The notes under the pieces are model-generated. The model made no database searches. It was not told the origin of the DNA and saw nothing but the letters and a program-made list of their open reading frames with translations. This document shows, piece after piece, positions 52,167-60,869 of a stretch of 64,000 bases of DNA. Source of the stretch: a virus; IMG/VR virus record IMGVR_UViG_3300021963_007890, positions 54,418 to 118,417 of that record; one strand, given 5' to 3'. Both the position numbers and the translations under genes were made by a program. Position 1 is the stretch's first letter. Each line of letters begins with the position of its first letter.

Positions 52167-52261
52167 TGATATAGTAATTCCATTAGGTAGCGAAACTCAA
52201 TTGGATTTTTATTTTCATCTATGCCAATTCCCCAGGCATGTATTAATTCCTGTAAAGACAT
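52154..52261 (-). CDS. 35-aa peptide
   Basis: MSLQELIHAWGIGIDENKNP starts at ATG 52261, overlapping the upstream stop (TAATG), with a GGAGAGAC site before it. It overlaps the next gene by 13 bases. It is a tightly coupled small gene of unknown function. Confidence 0.5.
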   Translation of the reverse strand: MSLQELIHAWGIGIDENKNPIEFRYLMELLYQWTT

Positions 52262-52536
52262 TAGTCTCTCCTTTGATCACTTTGTTCAGCGCGACTGATA
52301 CGATTATAATCTGGCTGAAGTCCAAGCGCATGGCTTATTTTTACATCAATACGTTGTACATCATGATTCATAGTTGATACCCTAGAATCAAGACCTTTGA
52401 TAATTCCAGCCATGCCATTAACACTAGATGTAACACCATCTAGAATAAATTTCAGTGTAAGGAAAACAAAGTAGCCAGCGGCCAGTGCTGCTGCTATAGG
52501 AAATCCGACATCTGCTACTAATTTGAAGAAATCCAA
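52261..52536 (-). CDS. Single-TM coiled-coil protein, paralogue of downstream gene
   Basis: This 91-residue protein has a TM helix (about 10-35) followed by coiled coil and a charged tail. Its N-terminal GFPIAAALAAGYFVFLTLK matches the 51756 protein's GFPI--AAGMGYFIFFVWK. It may be a spanin or envelope protein. Confidence 0.5.
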   Translation of the reverse strand: MDFFKLVADVGFPIAAALAAGYFVFLTLKFILDGVTSSVNGMAGIIKGLDSRVSTMNHDVQRIDVKISHALGLQPDYNRISRAEQSDQRRD

Positions 52537-52596
52537 GTTACCGCTCCCAATAACAATTATATTTAGTGTTAATTGGGAGAGATTTTAACTACGCAG

Positions 52597-53331
52597 TTAT
52601 TCTAACCACCAGCATGGACTTTCTGGAAAAACCTGACATACATAATCCGCATTACGAGGAACACCTGGGGCACAATTTGGATCAGCTACTCTAGCCATAC
52701 CTGGAGCGAATTCACCCCAGCGATCGCCGTAGAAGTCTTTGACAATATTAGTGTATGGGACATAAAATTCAGGAAACTTTCCTTTATAGACAGTGTTATA
52801 ATCTTCATTAAGGTTATTCCAATTGATAAAATCTTGAACATTAGAACCTGCTATGATTTGAATATTATTCTCAGGGAAGTTATGTCTTGGACACCAAAAT
52901 GTCGTCCAACCTTGATCTAAATTATTAACATAATCTTGTATACGATGAGATATTAGAAACGCATCTGATTCGATGTGTATAATTTTTTCAAAGCCATACT
53001 TCTCTGCCAATTTAGCAGCAAACATAAAACTACGGTGCCAACCTGGACTATCAATAGGCGGATCATCTGGTTTCATCGGAGGGCGATGTCCAAGGTTTTT
53101 ATTGAAGTGAAAAATTACTCCTCTACTATCTGGACATGACTCAGGTAGGTCCTCGGCGTCAACAACTTCGACTCCTTCCCATTGTGGTAGAACTGTGCTA
53201 CCGTCATCTATCATAAAAATTTGATCATATTCTAAATTGCTGTTTTCAAGAGCATTTATCCAACGAGCGAATAAACCGGACCACCTTTCTTGATTAGTGG
53301 ACCACGATGTGCAAAATACAAAAGTTTTCAT
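52597..53331 (-). CDS. GT-A-type glycosyltransferase
   Basis: This 244-residue protein begins MKTFVFCTSWSTNQERW. It has a DQIFMIDDGS motif (about 37-46) and KIIHIESDAFLIS (an E-S-D variant of the D-x-D nucleotide-sugar site, about 118-130), plus a C-terminal CQVFPESPCWWLE. It heads the minus operon and lies divergent from the sugar operon. Acceptor and sugar are unknown. Confidence 0.65.
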   Translation of the reverse strand: MKTFVFCTSWSTNQERWSGLFARWINALENSNLEYDQIFMIDDGSTVLPQWEGVEVVDAEDLPESCPDSRGVIFHFNKNLGHRPPMKPDDPPIDSPGWHRSFMFAAKLAEKYGFEKIIHIESDAFLISHRIQDYVNNLDQGWTTFWCPRHNFPENNIQIIAGSNVQDFINWNNLNEDYNTVYKGKFPEFYVPYTNIVKDFYGDRWGEFAPGMARVADPNCAPGVPRNADYVCQVFPESPCWWLE

Positions 53332-53348
53332 AGTGAAATATTTAGTGC

Positions 53349-53396
53349 TTGACCTTTCATTGAAAAAATTATAGTATACTTTAATTAAAATAAATA
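53349..53396 (+). promoter_or_regulatory. Promoter region of the glycan operon
   Basis: TTGACC (53349-53354) with TAGTAT 17 bases later (or TATAGT at 15) is a weak sigma-70-type signal, and AATAAATA (53389-53396) is late-type. The first gene of the operon starts at 53417. Confidence 0.45.
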
Positions 53397-53416
53397 TCTA
53401 CAATTAAAGGATTAAA

Positions 53417-54217
53417 ATGGAGAAAAGACTCAGCTTCTGTCATCCAGGTACATTTGGTGACACCCTTTATGGCATGTGTGCTGTAAAATTACTAGGGGGT
53501 GGAGATGTTTACATAAAGCTAAATGGCATGAACGAAGTAGCCTATAAGGCTTTTGGCATGCCTGACGCAGGTGTACATGCTGGCAGATATACACAAAAAG
53601 ATTTAGATTTTTTGTTTCCCTTATTAGAGCATCAAAGTTATATTCATAAATTAGATGTATGGAGAAACGAAACTGTTGATTTTGATCTAGGAAATCATTA
53701 TAAATTTACCACAGGGCCAAATGGATGGCAAGGTAATCAAACTGAATGTTATGCTCTAGTTTGCGGACTTGATCTTACAATATATAGAAAACAGTTAAAC
53801 ATTGATCCGTGGTTGGATCCGGTAGAGCCAAAAAAAATTCCAGGACGATCTGTTGTAATTAATCGTACAGGAAGATATCTACAGGGCAGTGACCCAAAAC
53901 CAGAAATGTGGACTAAATGGATCAACGAAGGATTAGAAGATGTTTCTATATTCATAGGTACAGAACAGGAATGTGACACATTTAATAAATTGTTTGGATG
54001 TAATGTACCATATCGCCCTGTTAAAGATATGTTAGAAATGGCACAGTATGTTCAAGGTGCCGAACTGGTTATTGCTAATCAAAGTCCCGTAATGGCAGTG
54101 GCTATTGGATTAGGTAAAACATTCTGGAGTGAAACTAGAAAAGATTGGAATGCTTTTAAAAGCCCTCACGGTTGGGGTGATGTTTGGTTCCCTAGAGTTA
54201 ATGGGAATTATTTCTAA
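53417..54217 (+). CDS. Heptosyltransferase (GT9)-like glycosyltransferase
   Basis: This 266-residue protein begins CHPGTFGDTLYGMCAVKLLG and later has VVINRTGRYLQG and VQGAELVIANQSPVMAVAIGLGK. This recalls the GT9 pattern of D-x-L for nucleotide-sugar binding and a conserved S-P-x-A-ALG site. It probably adds a sugar to a surface glycan. It opens the operon and is followed by rfbC with a one-base overlap. Confidence 0.65.
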   Translation: MEKRLSFCHPGTFGDTLYGMCAVKLLGGGDVYIKLNGMNEVAYKAFGMPDAGVHAGRYTQKDLDFLFPLLEHQSYIHKLDVWRNETVDFDLGNHYKFTTGPNGWQGNQTECYALVCGLDLTIYRKQLNIDPWLDPVEPKKIPGRSVVINRTGRYLQGSDPKPEMWTKWINEGLEDVSIFIGTEQECDTFNKLFGCNVPYRPVKDMLEMAQYVQGAELVIANQSPVMAVAIGLGKTFWSETRKDWNAFKSPHGWGDVWFPRVNGNYF

Positions 54218-54765
54218 TGCTAGCCACTGTTGAATTAAATCTTAAGCCAGCTAGATTAATTACACTAAAGTCTCATATAGATGACCGAGGTTGGTTTACA
54301 GAGACTTATAGAAAGTCTTGGTATGAATCTTTAGAAAATACAGAGTTCATATTCGAATTCAATACACTCAGCAAAATTCAAAAAACACTGCGAGGTCTAC
54401 ACTGTCAAAATGATTTAATGTCACAGTCTAAACTGGTGACAGTTTTACAGGGTAGAATTTTTGATGTCATAGTAGATGCCAGATTAAACAGTCCTACCTA
54501 CGGACAGTATCAGACTTTTATACTAAGTGACAATTTAATACAAACATTATATGTGCCAAAAGGATTCTATCATGGATTCCTCACGTTAGAAACTAATACG
54601 TTAGTTAACTACAAGTTAGATAACTATCATCTTGAAGAAGCCGAAACTGGTTTAATGTATAATGATTCTACTCTAAATATACCATGGCCTTGTGATCCGT
54701 TAGTAATAAGCAAAAGGGATCAAAATCATCCCTCTTGGGGAAATTGTTTCAAATTTAAGGAATAG
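54217..54765 (+). CDS. rfbC: dTDP-4-dehydrorhamnose 3,5-epimerase-like
   Basis: This 182-residue cupin has FTETYRKSWY, KTLRGLHCQND (catalytic His) and YVPKGFYHGFLTL, as in RfbC/RmlC. It epimerises C3/C5 of a nucleotide 4-keto-6-deoxyhexose. The substrate could be the product of the 4,6-dehydratase gene at 61665. The length fits the family. Confidence 0.88.
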   Translation: MLATVELNLKPARLITLKSHIDDRGWFTETYRKSWYESLENTEFIFEFNTLSKIQKTLRGLHCQNDLMSQSKLVTVLQGRIFDVIVDARLNSPTYGQYQTFILSDNLIQTLYVPKGFYHGFLTLETNTLVNYKLDNYHLEEAETGLMYNDSTLNIPWPCDPLVISKRDQNHPSWGNCFKFKE

Positions 54766-54766
54766 T

Positions 54767-55423
54767 ATGAAAATAGCAATGTGTCAAGCCTGGGACAAAA
54801 ATTATGAACCATTGGCGCAAATTACATGGTATCAGAACAAAAAACTCTATTGCGATCATTGGCAGTATCCATATCATTTAAAAACTGATGGCTTCAAATA
54901 TCAAGTCAGCTACGAAAAAATTAAATTGATGTTAGATACTATGAATGAGCATCCTGAGTACGACTGGCTTTATTGGGCAGGAACTGATACGCTAATCACT
55001 AACATGTATATTAAATTAGAAAGTTTTGTTGACGAAAATTATCACATTGTTATGGCCAAGGATATCAATAATATCAATGCTGATAGCTTTATGATAAAAA
55101 ATAGTCAAGAAAGCAAAGATTTTCTAGCCTATATATGGTCCTTAGTAGATACTTACAATAGTCATCATTGGTGGGAACAGCAGGCAATGATAGACAATAT
55201 GGATAAGTTTGAACATTTATTTAAATTTGTTCCTCAAAAAACATTCAATAGTTTTTTATACAAGGAACTATATTGGAATATCTACAGAAGTTCGATTGAC
55301 AAAACAGGACATGATGGTCAATGGGAACCTGGTGATTTTCTGTTACATGTCCCAGGAACAGGATTACCTAAGGTAGAAATAATGAGTAAATTTTTAGGCT
55401 TAGTCAGACACATAGTAGCCTAA
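54767..55423 (+). CDS. GT34-like (GMA12/MNN10-type) glycosyltransferase
   Basis: This 218-residue protein has YDWLYWAGTDTLITN (D-x-x-x-T region acting as the D-x-D site), HWWEQQAMID and WEPGDFLLHVPG, hallmarks of the GMA12/MNN10 family. It is a paralogue of the gene at 59350 (about a third of residues visibly shared). It probably adds hexose to a glycan. Confidence 0.75.
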   Translation: MKIAMCQAWDKNYEPLAQITWYQNKKLYCDHWQYPYHLKTDGFKYQVSYEKIKLMLDTMNEHPEYDWLYWAGTDTLITNMYIKLESFVDENYHIVMAKDINNINADSFMIKNSQESKDFLAYIWSLVDTYNSHHWWEQQAMIDNMDKFEHLFKFVPQKTFNSFLYKELYWNIYRSSIDKTGHDGQWEPGDFLLHVPGTGLPKVEIMSKFLGLVRHIVA

Positions 55424-55436
55424 TGGAAAAAAAAAT

Positions 55437-56756
55437 ATGAAAGAAATTTTAGATCTAGTTAAAAATTTTATAGAAAACAAACAGGCAAATAAATCTTGGA
55501 CTCCAGGAAAAGATTTTGTTAACTATGCAGGTCCTTACTATTCAAGTGCCGAATATGTGGCAGGAGTAGAAAGTCTACTTGGTGGTTGGCTTGTCATGGG
55601 CGATAAAAGTCTCAAATTTGAAAGAAAGTTTCACGACTACTTTGGAAAGCCCCATGGCGTGTTAACGAACTCGGGTAGTAGTGCTAACCTATTAATGGCA
55701 GCTAGTTTGACCAGTAAAAGAGGTCATGCTTTCCCCAAGGGTACTAAAGTATTAACACCTATCGCAGGTTTTCCTGTAACACTAAACCCCACTATTCAAA
55801 TGGGCTTCCAGCCTATCTTTGTAGATATTGAATTAGATACTCTAAACTTAGATTTGGATCAATGTGAAAAAAGACTTAAAGAACATCCAGATATTAAAGT
55901 GATTACTTTTGCTCATGTATTAGGCAATCCCCCTAATATGGATCAGCTGATGGATCTAGTCCAAAAATATAATCTAGTGCTACTCGAAGATTGTTGTGAT
56001 GCTCTAGGTTCAACCTACGATGGAAGATTACTAGGCAGCTATGGTGAAATGGCGTCTTGTAGTTTTTATCCCGCACATCATATGACCATGGGAGAAGGTG
56101 GTTATGTTGCCTGTAATACATATGATCAAGAAGTCATTTTAAGATCATTTAGAGAATGGGGACGTGGATGTTACTGTGTAGGACCAGAGGCTAATAAATT
56201 ACAGTGTGGAACCTGCGGTAAGAGATTTAGTGATTGGGTTCCATGTATGCCCGGTGAAATTTTTGATCATAAATATGTATATGATGAAATTGGATTTAAC
56301 CTCAAACCTATAGAAATTCAAGCAGCGATGGGACTACATCAACTTGATAAGTTAGATGAAATACACGAATTAAGAAAGCGTAATTATAGGTTGATGTTTA
56401 ATATATACGAAAAGTATGAGGAGTTTTTCCATCTTCCTAGACCGCGTGCCAAGAGCAGTCCTAGTTGGTTTGCTTTTCCTTTGACAATTAGAAAAGGATC
56501 TCCTTTTACAAGACATGATATAGTAGATCATTTAGAAACTAATCTTATCCAAACTCGTCCGTATTTTGCTGGAAATCTAATGCTACAACCTGCTTATAGC
56601 CACCTAATGGATCCAATGGTAGCTAAAAACGATTTTCCAACTGCTACTTATGTTATGAGTAATACATTTTTCCATGGAACAAGTCCAGTTATTACACCTG
56701 AACAAATCGATTATATTGGAGAAACTGTGGATGGATTTATGAGTTTATTTGTATAA
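55437..56756 (+). CDS. rfbH: RfbH-type CDP-6-deoxyhexose 3-dehydrase (PMP/[2Fe-2S])
   Basis: This 439-residue protein belongs to the DegT/AHBA family but has CSFYPAHHMTMGEGG, with His in place of the PLP Lys, as in the E1 enzyme RfbH/AscC. The [2Fe-2S] cysteines are seen in CYCVGPEAN and CGTCGKRFSDWVPC. It removes the C3 hydroxyl of CDP-4-keto-6-deoxyglucose to give a 3,6-dideoxy sugar. The usual E3 reductase is not in this window and may be host-supplied. It is followed by a TPP enzyme. Confidence 0.85.
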   Translation: MKEILDLVKNFIENKQANKSWTPGKDFVNYAGPYYSSAEYVAGVESLLGGWLVMGDKSLKFERKFHDYFGKPHGVLTNSGSSANLLMAASLTSKRGHAFPKGTKVLTPIAGFPVTLNPTIQMGFQPIFVDIELDTLNLDLDQCEKRLKEHPDIKVITFAHVLGNPPNMDQLMDLVQKYNLVLLEDCCDALGSTYDGRLLGSYGEMASCSFYPAHHMTMGEGGYVACNTYDQEVILRSFREWGRGCYCVGPEANKLQCGTCGKRFSDWVPCMPGEIFDHKYVYDEIGFNLKPIEIQAAMGLHQLDKLDEIHELRKRNYRLMFNIYEKYEEFFHLPRPRAKSSPSWFAFPLTIRKGSPFTRHDIVDHLETNLIQTRPYFAGNLMLQPAYSHLMDPMVAKNDFPTATYVMSNTFFHGTSPVITPEQIDYIGETVDGFMSLFV

Positions 56757-56764
56757 GGAAATTT

Positions 56765-58531
56765 ATGAAAGGTTCTCTCTACGTCGCAAAATTTTTAGAA
56801 GCTATAGGTATTCAGCAGGTATACATTGTCCAAGGAGGAGCTTGTGCCTTCATGTTAGACTCTTTAGCAACTTCTACAAAAGTTGGATATGTTTGTTTTC
56901 AACATGAACAAGCAGCAGCTATGGCAGCAGATGCTGTTTGGAGATTGAATAGCAATCTAGGTGTAACATTTTGTACAAGCGGTCCGGGTGCTAGTAATTT
57001 AATCACAGGAATAGCTTGTTCTTATTATGATAGTATACCTAGTCTACACATCACAGGACAGGTCAATGGTAAAGAAGTAGCTCAATATAGAGGAGCTAAA
57101 GTTAGGCAGGCAGGATTCCAACAAATGGATATAGTAAGTATGGTTAAACCTGTAACCAAGTATGCTGTCGCAGTTCATGATGCAGAAGGTCTTAAAAGAG
57201 AATTGAAACGAGCCGTAGAAGAAGCCTATAGCGGTAGAATGGGTCCAGTGCTTGTAGATATTCCTATGGATGTTCAAACTGAAGATGTAGGTGATGAACT
57301 TCTACTGCCCGATATTAATTTGGCAAAAAGGTATTATAATAATATAAACTCTGCTAACTCAGTGGCGGACAAAATAAGTGAGTTTTTCCAAAACAGTCAA
57401 CGACCACTTGTTGTGTTCGGTGCTGGCCCAGGTTTAGCCGATACCCACAAAGAACTTGAAAGTTGGTTAAAATCTACAGGAATACCTTTTGTTGCTAGTT
57501 GGAGCGGTATGACATTCTTCAATCACGATATTCCTAATTATGTAGGTCATTTCGGAGTTTACGGCAATAGAGGTGGTAACTTTGCTATTCAAAACGCAGA
57601 CAAAATTTTAGTGCTAGGTAGTAGACTAGATAACAGACAAAGAAGCGGAAATCCAAAAACTTTTGCTCCATATTCAAAATTACTTGTCTTAGACATAGAC
57701 AAGGAAGAATTATTCAAATATGATCCCGAACAATACAATACTGTAGAATTTGATTTTAGGAATTTGCCAGCAGTGTTAAGTAGTATTAAGTTGAACACAA
57801 TAAGCCAAGATTGGCTATCTCATATTTCCGATCTTAAAAAGAAATATTTTAATAAAGATACTAGCAGTTATTCTAAGAATAATAATACTCTCAGTCCATA
57901 TCTTGTTGTACAAAAATTCAGTGAAATTATGGATAAGGATGCTGTGGTTATTACAGATGCAGGTGCTAATCATTGTTGGATATATCAAATGTTTTATAGA
58001 AATAGAGAACAGTATTTAATGACCAGTTCTGGACATTATTCTATGGGCTATTCTTTACCAGCGGCTATAGGTTCCAAACTTACTATGCCTGCTAGGCAAG
58101 TTCTTAGTTTCAACGGTGATGGTGGAATTCAAATGAATATTCAAGAACTGCAGACTTTGAAAGAATATGATTTAGATGTCAAGGTAATTGTGTTCAACAA
58201 TCATGCTTTGGGTATGATCAAACAATTTCAGGACTCATATATGGAGTCAAGGTATGAAGCCACTTCACAAGGAAAAGGCCCAGGTAATCCTAATTTTAAA
58301 ATGATTGCCTTGGCTTATGACATGGAATATGCTCTTGTGAATAATTTAGATCAAATAACAATTGATCTTCTTAAACCTGGCAGTAGACTAATAGAAATTA
58401 TTATAGATAAAGGCACACTAATTGAACCTAAATTAGAAATGGGTCGGCCTATCAACGATCAATTTCCTTACTTGTCCGATAAAGAATTCAAAGATAGTAA
58501 TAGATATAACGAATTTACAAGGTATAAATGA
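56765..58531 (+). CDS. TPP-dependent acetolactate-synthase-like enzyme, YerE-type candidate
   Basis: This 588-residue protein has the N-terminal pyrimidine-domain Glu (CFQHEQAAAMAADA), a middle FAD-like domain (about 190-330), and the TPP motif FNGDGGIQMN...FNNHALGM (G-D-G-x-N-N). Its homologues include acetolactate synthase and YerE, which attaches an acetyl-derived two-carbon branch to a CDP-3,6-dideoxy-4-keto sugar. Placement directly after RfbH favours the YerE role. Valine/isoleucine synthesis is the alternative. Confidence 0.7.
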   Translation: MKGSLYVAKFLEAIGIQQVYIVQGGACAFMLDSLATSTKVGYVCFQHEQAAAMAADAVWRLNSNLGVTFCTSGPGASNLITGIACSYYDSIPSLHITGQVNGKEVAQYRGAKVRQAGFQQMDIVSMVKPVTKYAVAVHDAEGLKRELKRAVEEAYSGRMGPVLVDIPMDVQTEDVGDELLLPDINLAKRYYNNINSANSVADKISEFFQNSQRPLVVFGAGPGLADTHKELESWLKSTGIPFVASWSGMTFFNHDIPNYVGHFGVYGNRGGNFAIQNADKILVLGSRLDNRQRSGNPKTFAPYSKLLVLDIDKEELFKYDPEQYNTVEFDFRNLPAVLSSIKLNTISQDWLSHISDLKKKYFNKDTSSYSKNNNTLSPYLVVQKFSEIMDKDAVVITDAGANHCWIYQMFYRNREQYLMTSSGHYSMGYSLPAAIGSKLTMPARQVLSFNGDGGIQMNIQELQTLKEYDLDVKVIVFNNHALGMIKQFQDSYMESRYEATSQGKGPGNPNFKMIALAYDMEYALVNNLDQITIDLLKPGSRLIEIIIDKGTLIEPKLEMGRPINDQFPYLSDKEFKDSNRYNEFTRYK

Positions 58532-59343
58532 AAATACTAATCACAGGAGCTGACGGGTTTATAGGTTCCTATCTTAAAAATCGTTTGAAGAATTCTAATC
58601 ATTTAACTTCTCCTAGTAGATCTAACTGTGATTTCGCAAATAAAAATGATGTTGATCATATATTTCGAGATCGGTATTATGATGCAGTAATACATTGTGC
58701 AGTTGAAGGACGATATACACCTATGGCCATAAGCGATAATATTTTGAATACTAATTTGGCTATGTTTAAAAATTTAAGCAGATATAAAGATCGTTTTGGA
58801 AAATTTATCAACATAGGTACAGGTGCTGAATTCGGATTGACGAATAATATTTCCAATGCCAGAGAAGCTGAAATTTTGAATGTCGATCCTAAAGAAAGTT
58901 ATGGTTTAAGTAAAAATTGGATAGCCAGAGAAATATTAGAACTAAACAATTTTTATACATTAAGATTATTTGGTATTTTTGATAGTTCAGAACCAGAAGC
59001 AAGACTATTAAGTGGACTAGACAAAAAAATAAAAAATAAAGAAGTATTTGAATTAAGTAATGACAGGTACTGCGATTATATCAGTGCTGATGATTTCTAT
59101 ATGGTTATCACTACAGTATTAAATGATGAAATAAATTTCAAAGACTTTAATTGTGTTTATAACAGTAAATTTAAATTAAGTGACATTTGTAACCTATATT
59201 GTGATATTAAAAATTATGATAAATCCTTAATTGCTATAAAAAGTCAAACAAATAATCATTATACTGGGAACAGTTTTAGGTTAAACAGTTTAAATTTGCC
59301 ATTAAAAGGCCTAGAAGAATCATTGAAACTTTATAATAGATAG
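58528..59343 (+). CDS. NAD(P)-dependent sugar reductase/epimerase (SDR)
   Basis: This 271-residue extended SDR has GADGFIGSYL (G-x-x-G-x-x-G), NIGTGAEFG and SYGLSKNW (Y-x3-K). It overlaps the TPP enzyme by ATGA. It could reduce the branched keto sugar (YerF-like) or act as an epimerase. It is related to the SDR at 60862. Confidence 0.75.
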   Translation: MKILITGADGFIGSYLKNRLKNSNHLTSPSRSNCDFANKNDVDHIFRDRYYDAVIHCAVEGRYTPMAISDNILNTNLAMFKNLSRYKDRFGKFINIGTGAEFGLTNNISNAREAEILNVDPKESYGLSKNWIAREILELNNFYTLRLFGIFDSSEPEARLLSGLDKKIKNKEVFELSNDRYCDYISADDFYMVITTVLNDEINFKDFNCVYNSKFKLSDICNLYCDIKNYDKSLIAIKSQTNNHYTGNSFRLNSLNLPLKGLEESLKLYNR

Positions 59344-59349
59344 GAAAAT

Positions 59350-60009
59350 ATGATTGCCATTATTTCATCTCATACTAAAGAATATGAGCCTTTAGCAAAG
59401 TATACTTGGACTAATAAGGTAGAATATGCAGAAAAACACAATTACCTCTATCATTGTAAAACAGAAGGTCACGATCCAAATCTAAGATGGCATCACGATA
59501 AACTATATTTTATAAGAGACTGTTTAGAAATTAATCCTGATGTATCGTGGTTTTTATGGGTGGGCTGCGACACATTAATTACAAATTATAATATAAAATT
59601 AGAATCATTGGTAGATGATAATTTTAATATTATCATAGCTACAGACGGAAATGGTATTAATAACGACATTTGTATTTTCAAAAATAGTTCTGATACCCGT
59701 GAGTATTTAGATCATCTTATAGAAATTTTTCCACAATATGCCCATCATCCTTTTTTGGAACAGCAGGCAATGATTGAAAGTTATGAGTATCCTAAATGGC
59801 AAAAACTATATAAGATTGTTCCTCAATACTTGCTTAATTCACACGATTGCTGGCCCAACGAACACCAACCAGATCCTAAATGGACTGACAAGTTCGGTAA
59901 TCGCTCGTGGTGGGAACCTGGAGATTTCATAGTTCATTGGCCGGGCAGTAGTTTACAAACAAGACTGGAAAGAATGATTCCCCACTATATACCTAAGGTA
60001 ATTAAATGA
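59350..60009 (+). CDS. GT34-like glycosyltransferase (paralogue)
   Basis: This 219-residue protein has WFLWVGCDTLITN, HPFLEQQAMIES and WWEPGDFIVHWPG, the same layout as the gene at 54767. A gene duplication probably created two transferases with different acceptors. Confidence 0.75.
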   Translation: MIAIISSHTKEYEPLAKYTWTNKVEYAEKHNYLYHCKTEGHDPNLRWHHDKLYFIRDCLEINPDVSWFLWVGCDTLITNYNIKLESLVDDNFNIIIATDGNGINNDICIFKNSSDTREYLDHLIEIFPQYAHHPFLEQQAMIESYEYPKWQKLYKIVPQYLLNSHDCWPNEHQPDPKWTDKFGNRSWWEPGDFIVHWPGSSLQTRLERMIPHYIPKVIK

Positions 60010-60869
60010 GAAAAATATACGATTGCTTTCCTTTTTTTAATGAATACGATCTATTAGAGTTAAGGTTAGAAGAAGCCTATGACCATGTTGATTATTTTGT
60101 CATATCAGAATCTGATAGATCATTTCAAAACAAACCCAAACCATGGAACCTAGAAAATAACTGGTCCAGGTATGAAAAATATCACGATAAGATCATATAC
60201 TTAAAAATCACTGATATGCCTCATGGTGAAGGTAATCAGGCCAATTGGATTAGAGAAAATTTTCAAAGGGATGTATTAGCAAGAGGTATTGGGGATGCTG
60301 GTCCTAATGATGTAATTGTCATAAGTGATTGTGATGAAATGCTTAGACCTTCCACTTATGATCTTTTAAGATCAGATACAGAGCATTATTTTTGGATGTG
60401 TAGACAGCCAATCTTTTGGACTAGATTTAATTATTGGCAGGCTAATCCTCGTGGCTATAATATCAGCAGTATGGCCATACTGAAAAGTCATCTCATCAAT
60501 CCGCAAGAAATTAGAAATAGAATGAATTGGGCATACACACTACCAGAAAACTTCGATCAAAATGGTATGAGATTTATTCATCATGCCGGATGGCATTTTA
60601 CTTATTTAGGCAATGATGATAATGCTAAAAACAAACTGCTCAATTTTGCTCATGATGAATGTACTCACTTGGCCAGTAGATTAAATATCGATGAAGCGAT
60701 ATCTGCTAACAAGAACCCAATTGATCAGAACGATCCTACTCAATTTTTACCTGTGAAATTGGATGATTATTTCCCTAAGACTGTAGTCAATAATATTGAC
60801 AAATATAAAAATTATATTATACAAGATGTAGATACTGATATACGAGGTCATTTACCAACATATGATTAA
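60006..60869 (+). CDS. GT17-like glycosyltransferase
   Basis: This 287-residue protein begins MRKIYDCFPFFNEYDLLELR, then has YFVISESDRSFQNKPKP and VIVISDCDEMLRPSTYDLL (D-x-D). This matches glycosyltransferase family 17 (beta-1,4-N-acetylglucosaminyltransferase-like). It probably adds GlcNAc to a surface glycan. It overlaps the preceding gene. Confidence 0.8.
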   Translation: MRKIYDCFPFFNEYDLLELRLEEAYDHVDYFVISESDRSFQNKPKPWNLENNWSRYEKYHDKIIYLKITDMPHGEGNQANWIRENFQRDVLARGIGDAGPNDVIVISDCDEMLRPSTYDLLRSDTEHYFWMCRQPIFWTRFNYWQANPRGYNISSMAILKSHLINPQEIRNRMNWAYTLPENFDQNGMRFIHHAGWHFTYLGNDDNAKNKLLNFAHDECTHLASRLNIDEAISANKNPIDQNDPTQFLPVKLDDYFPKTVVNNIDKYKNYIIQDVDTDIRGHLPTYD

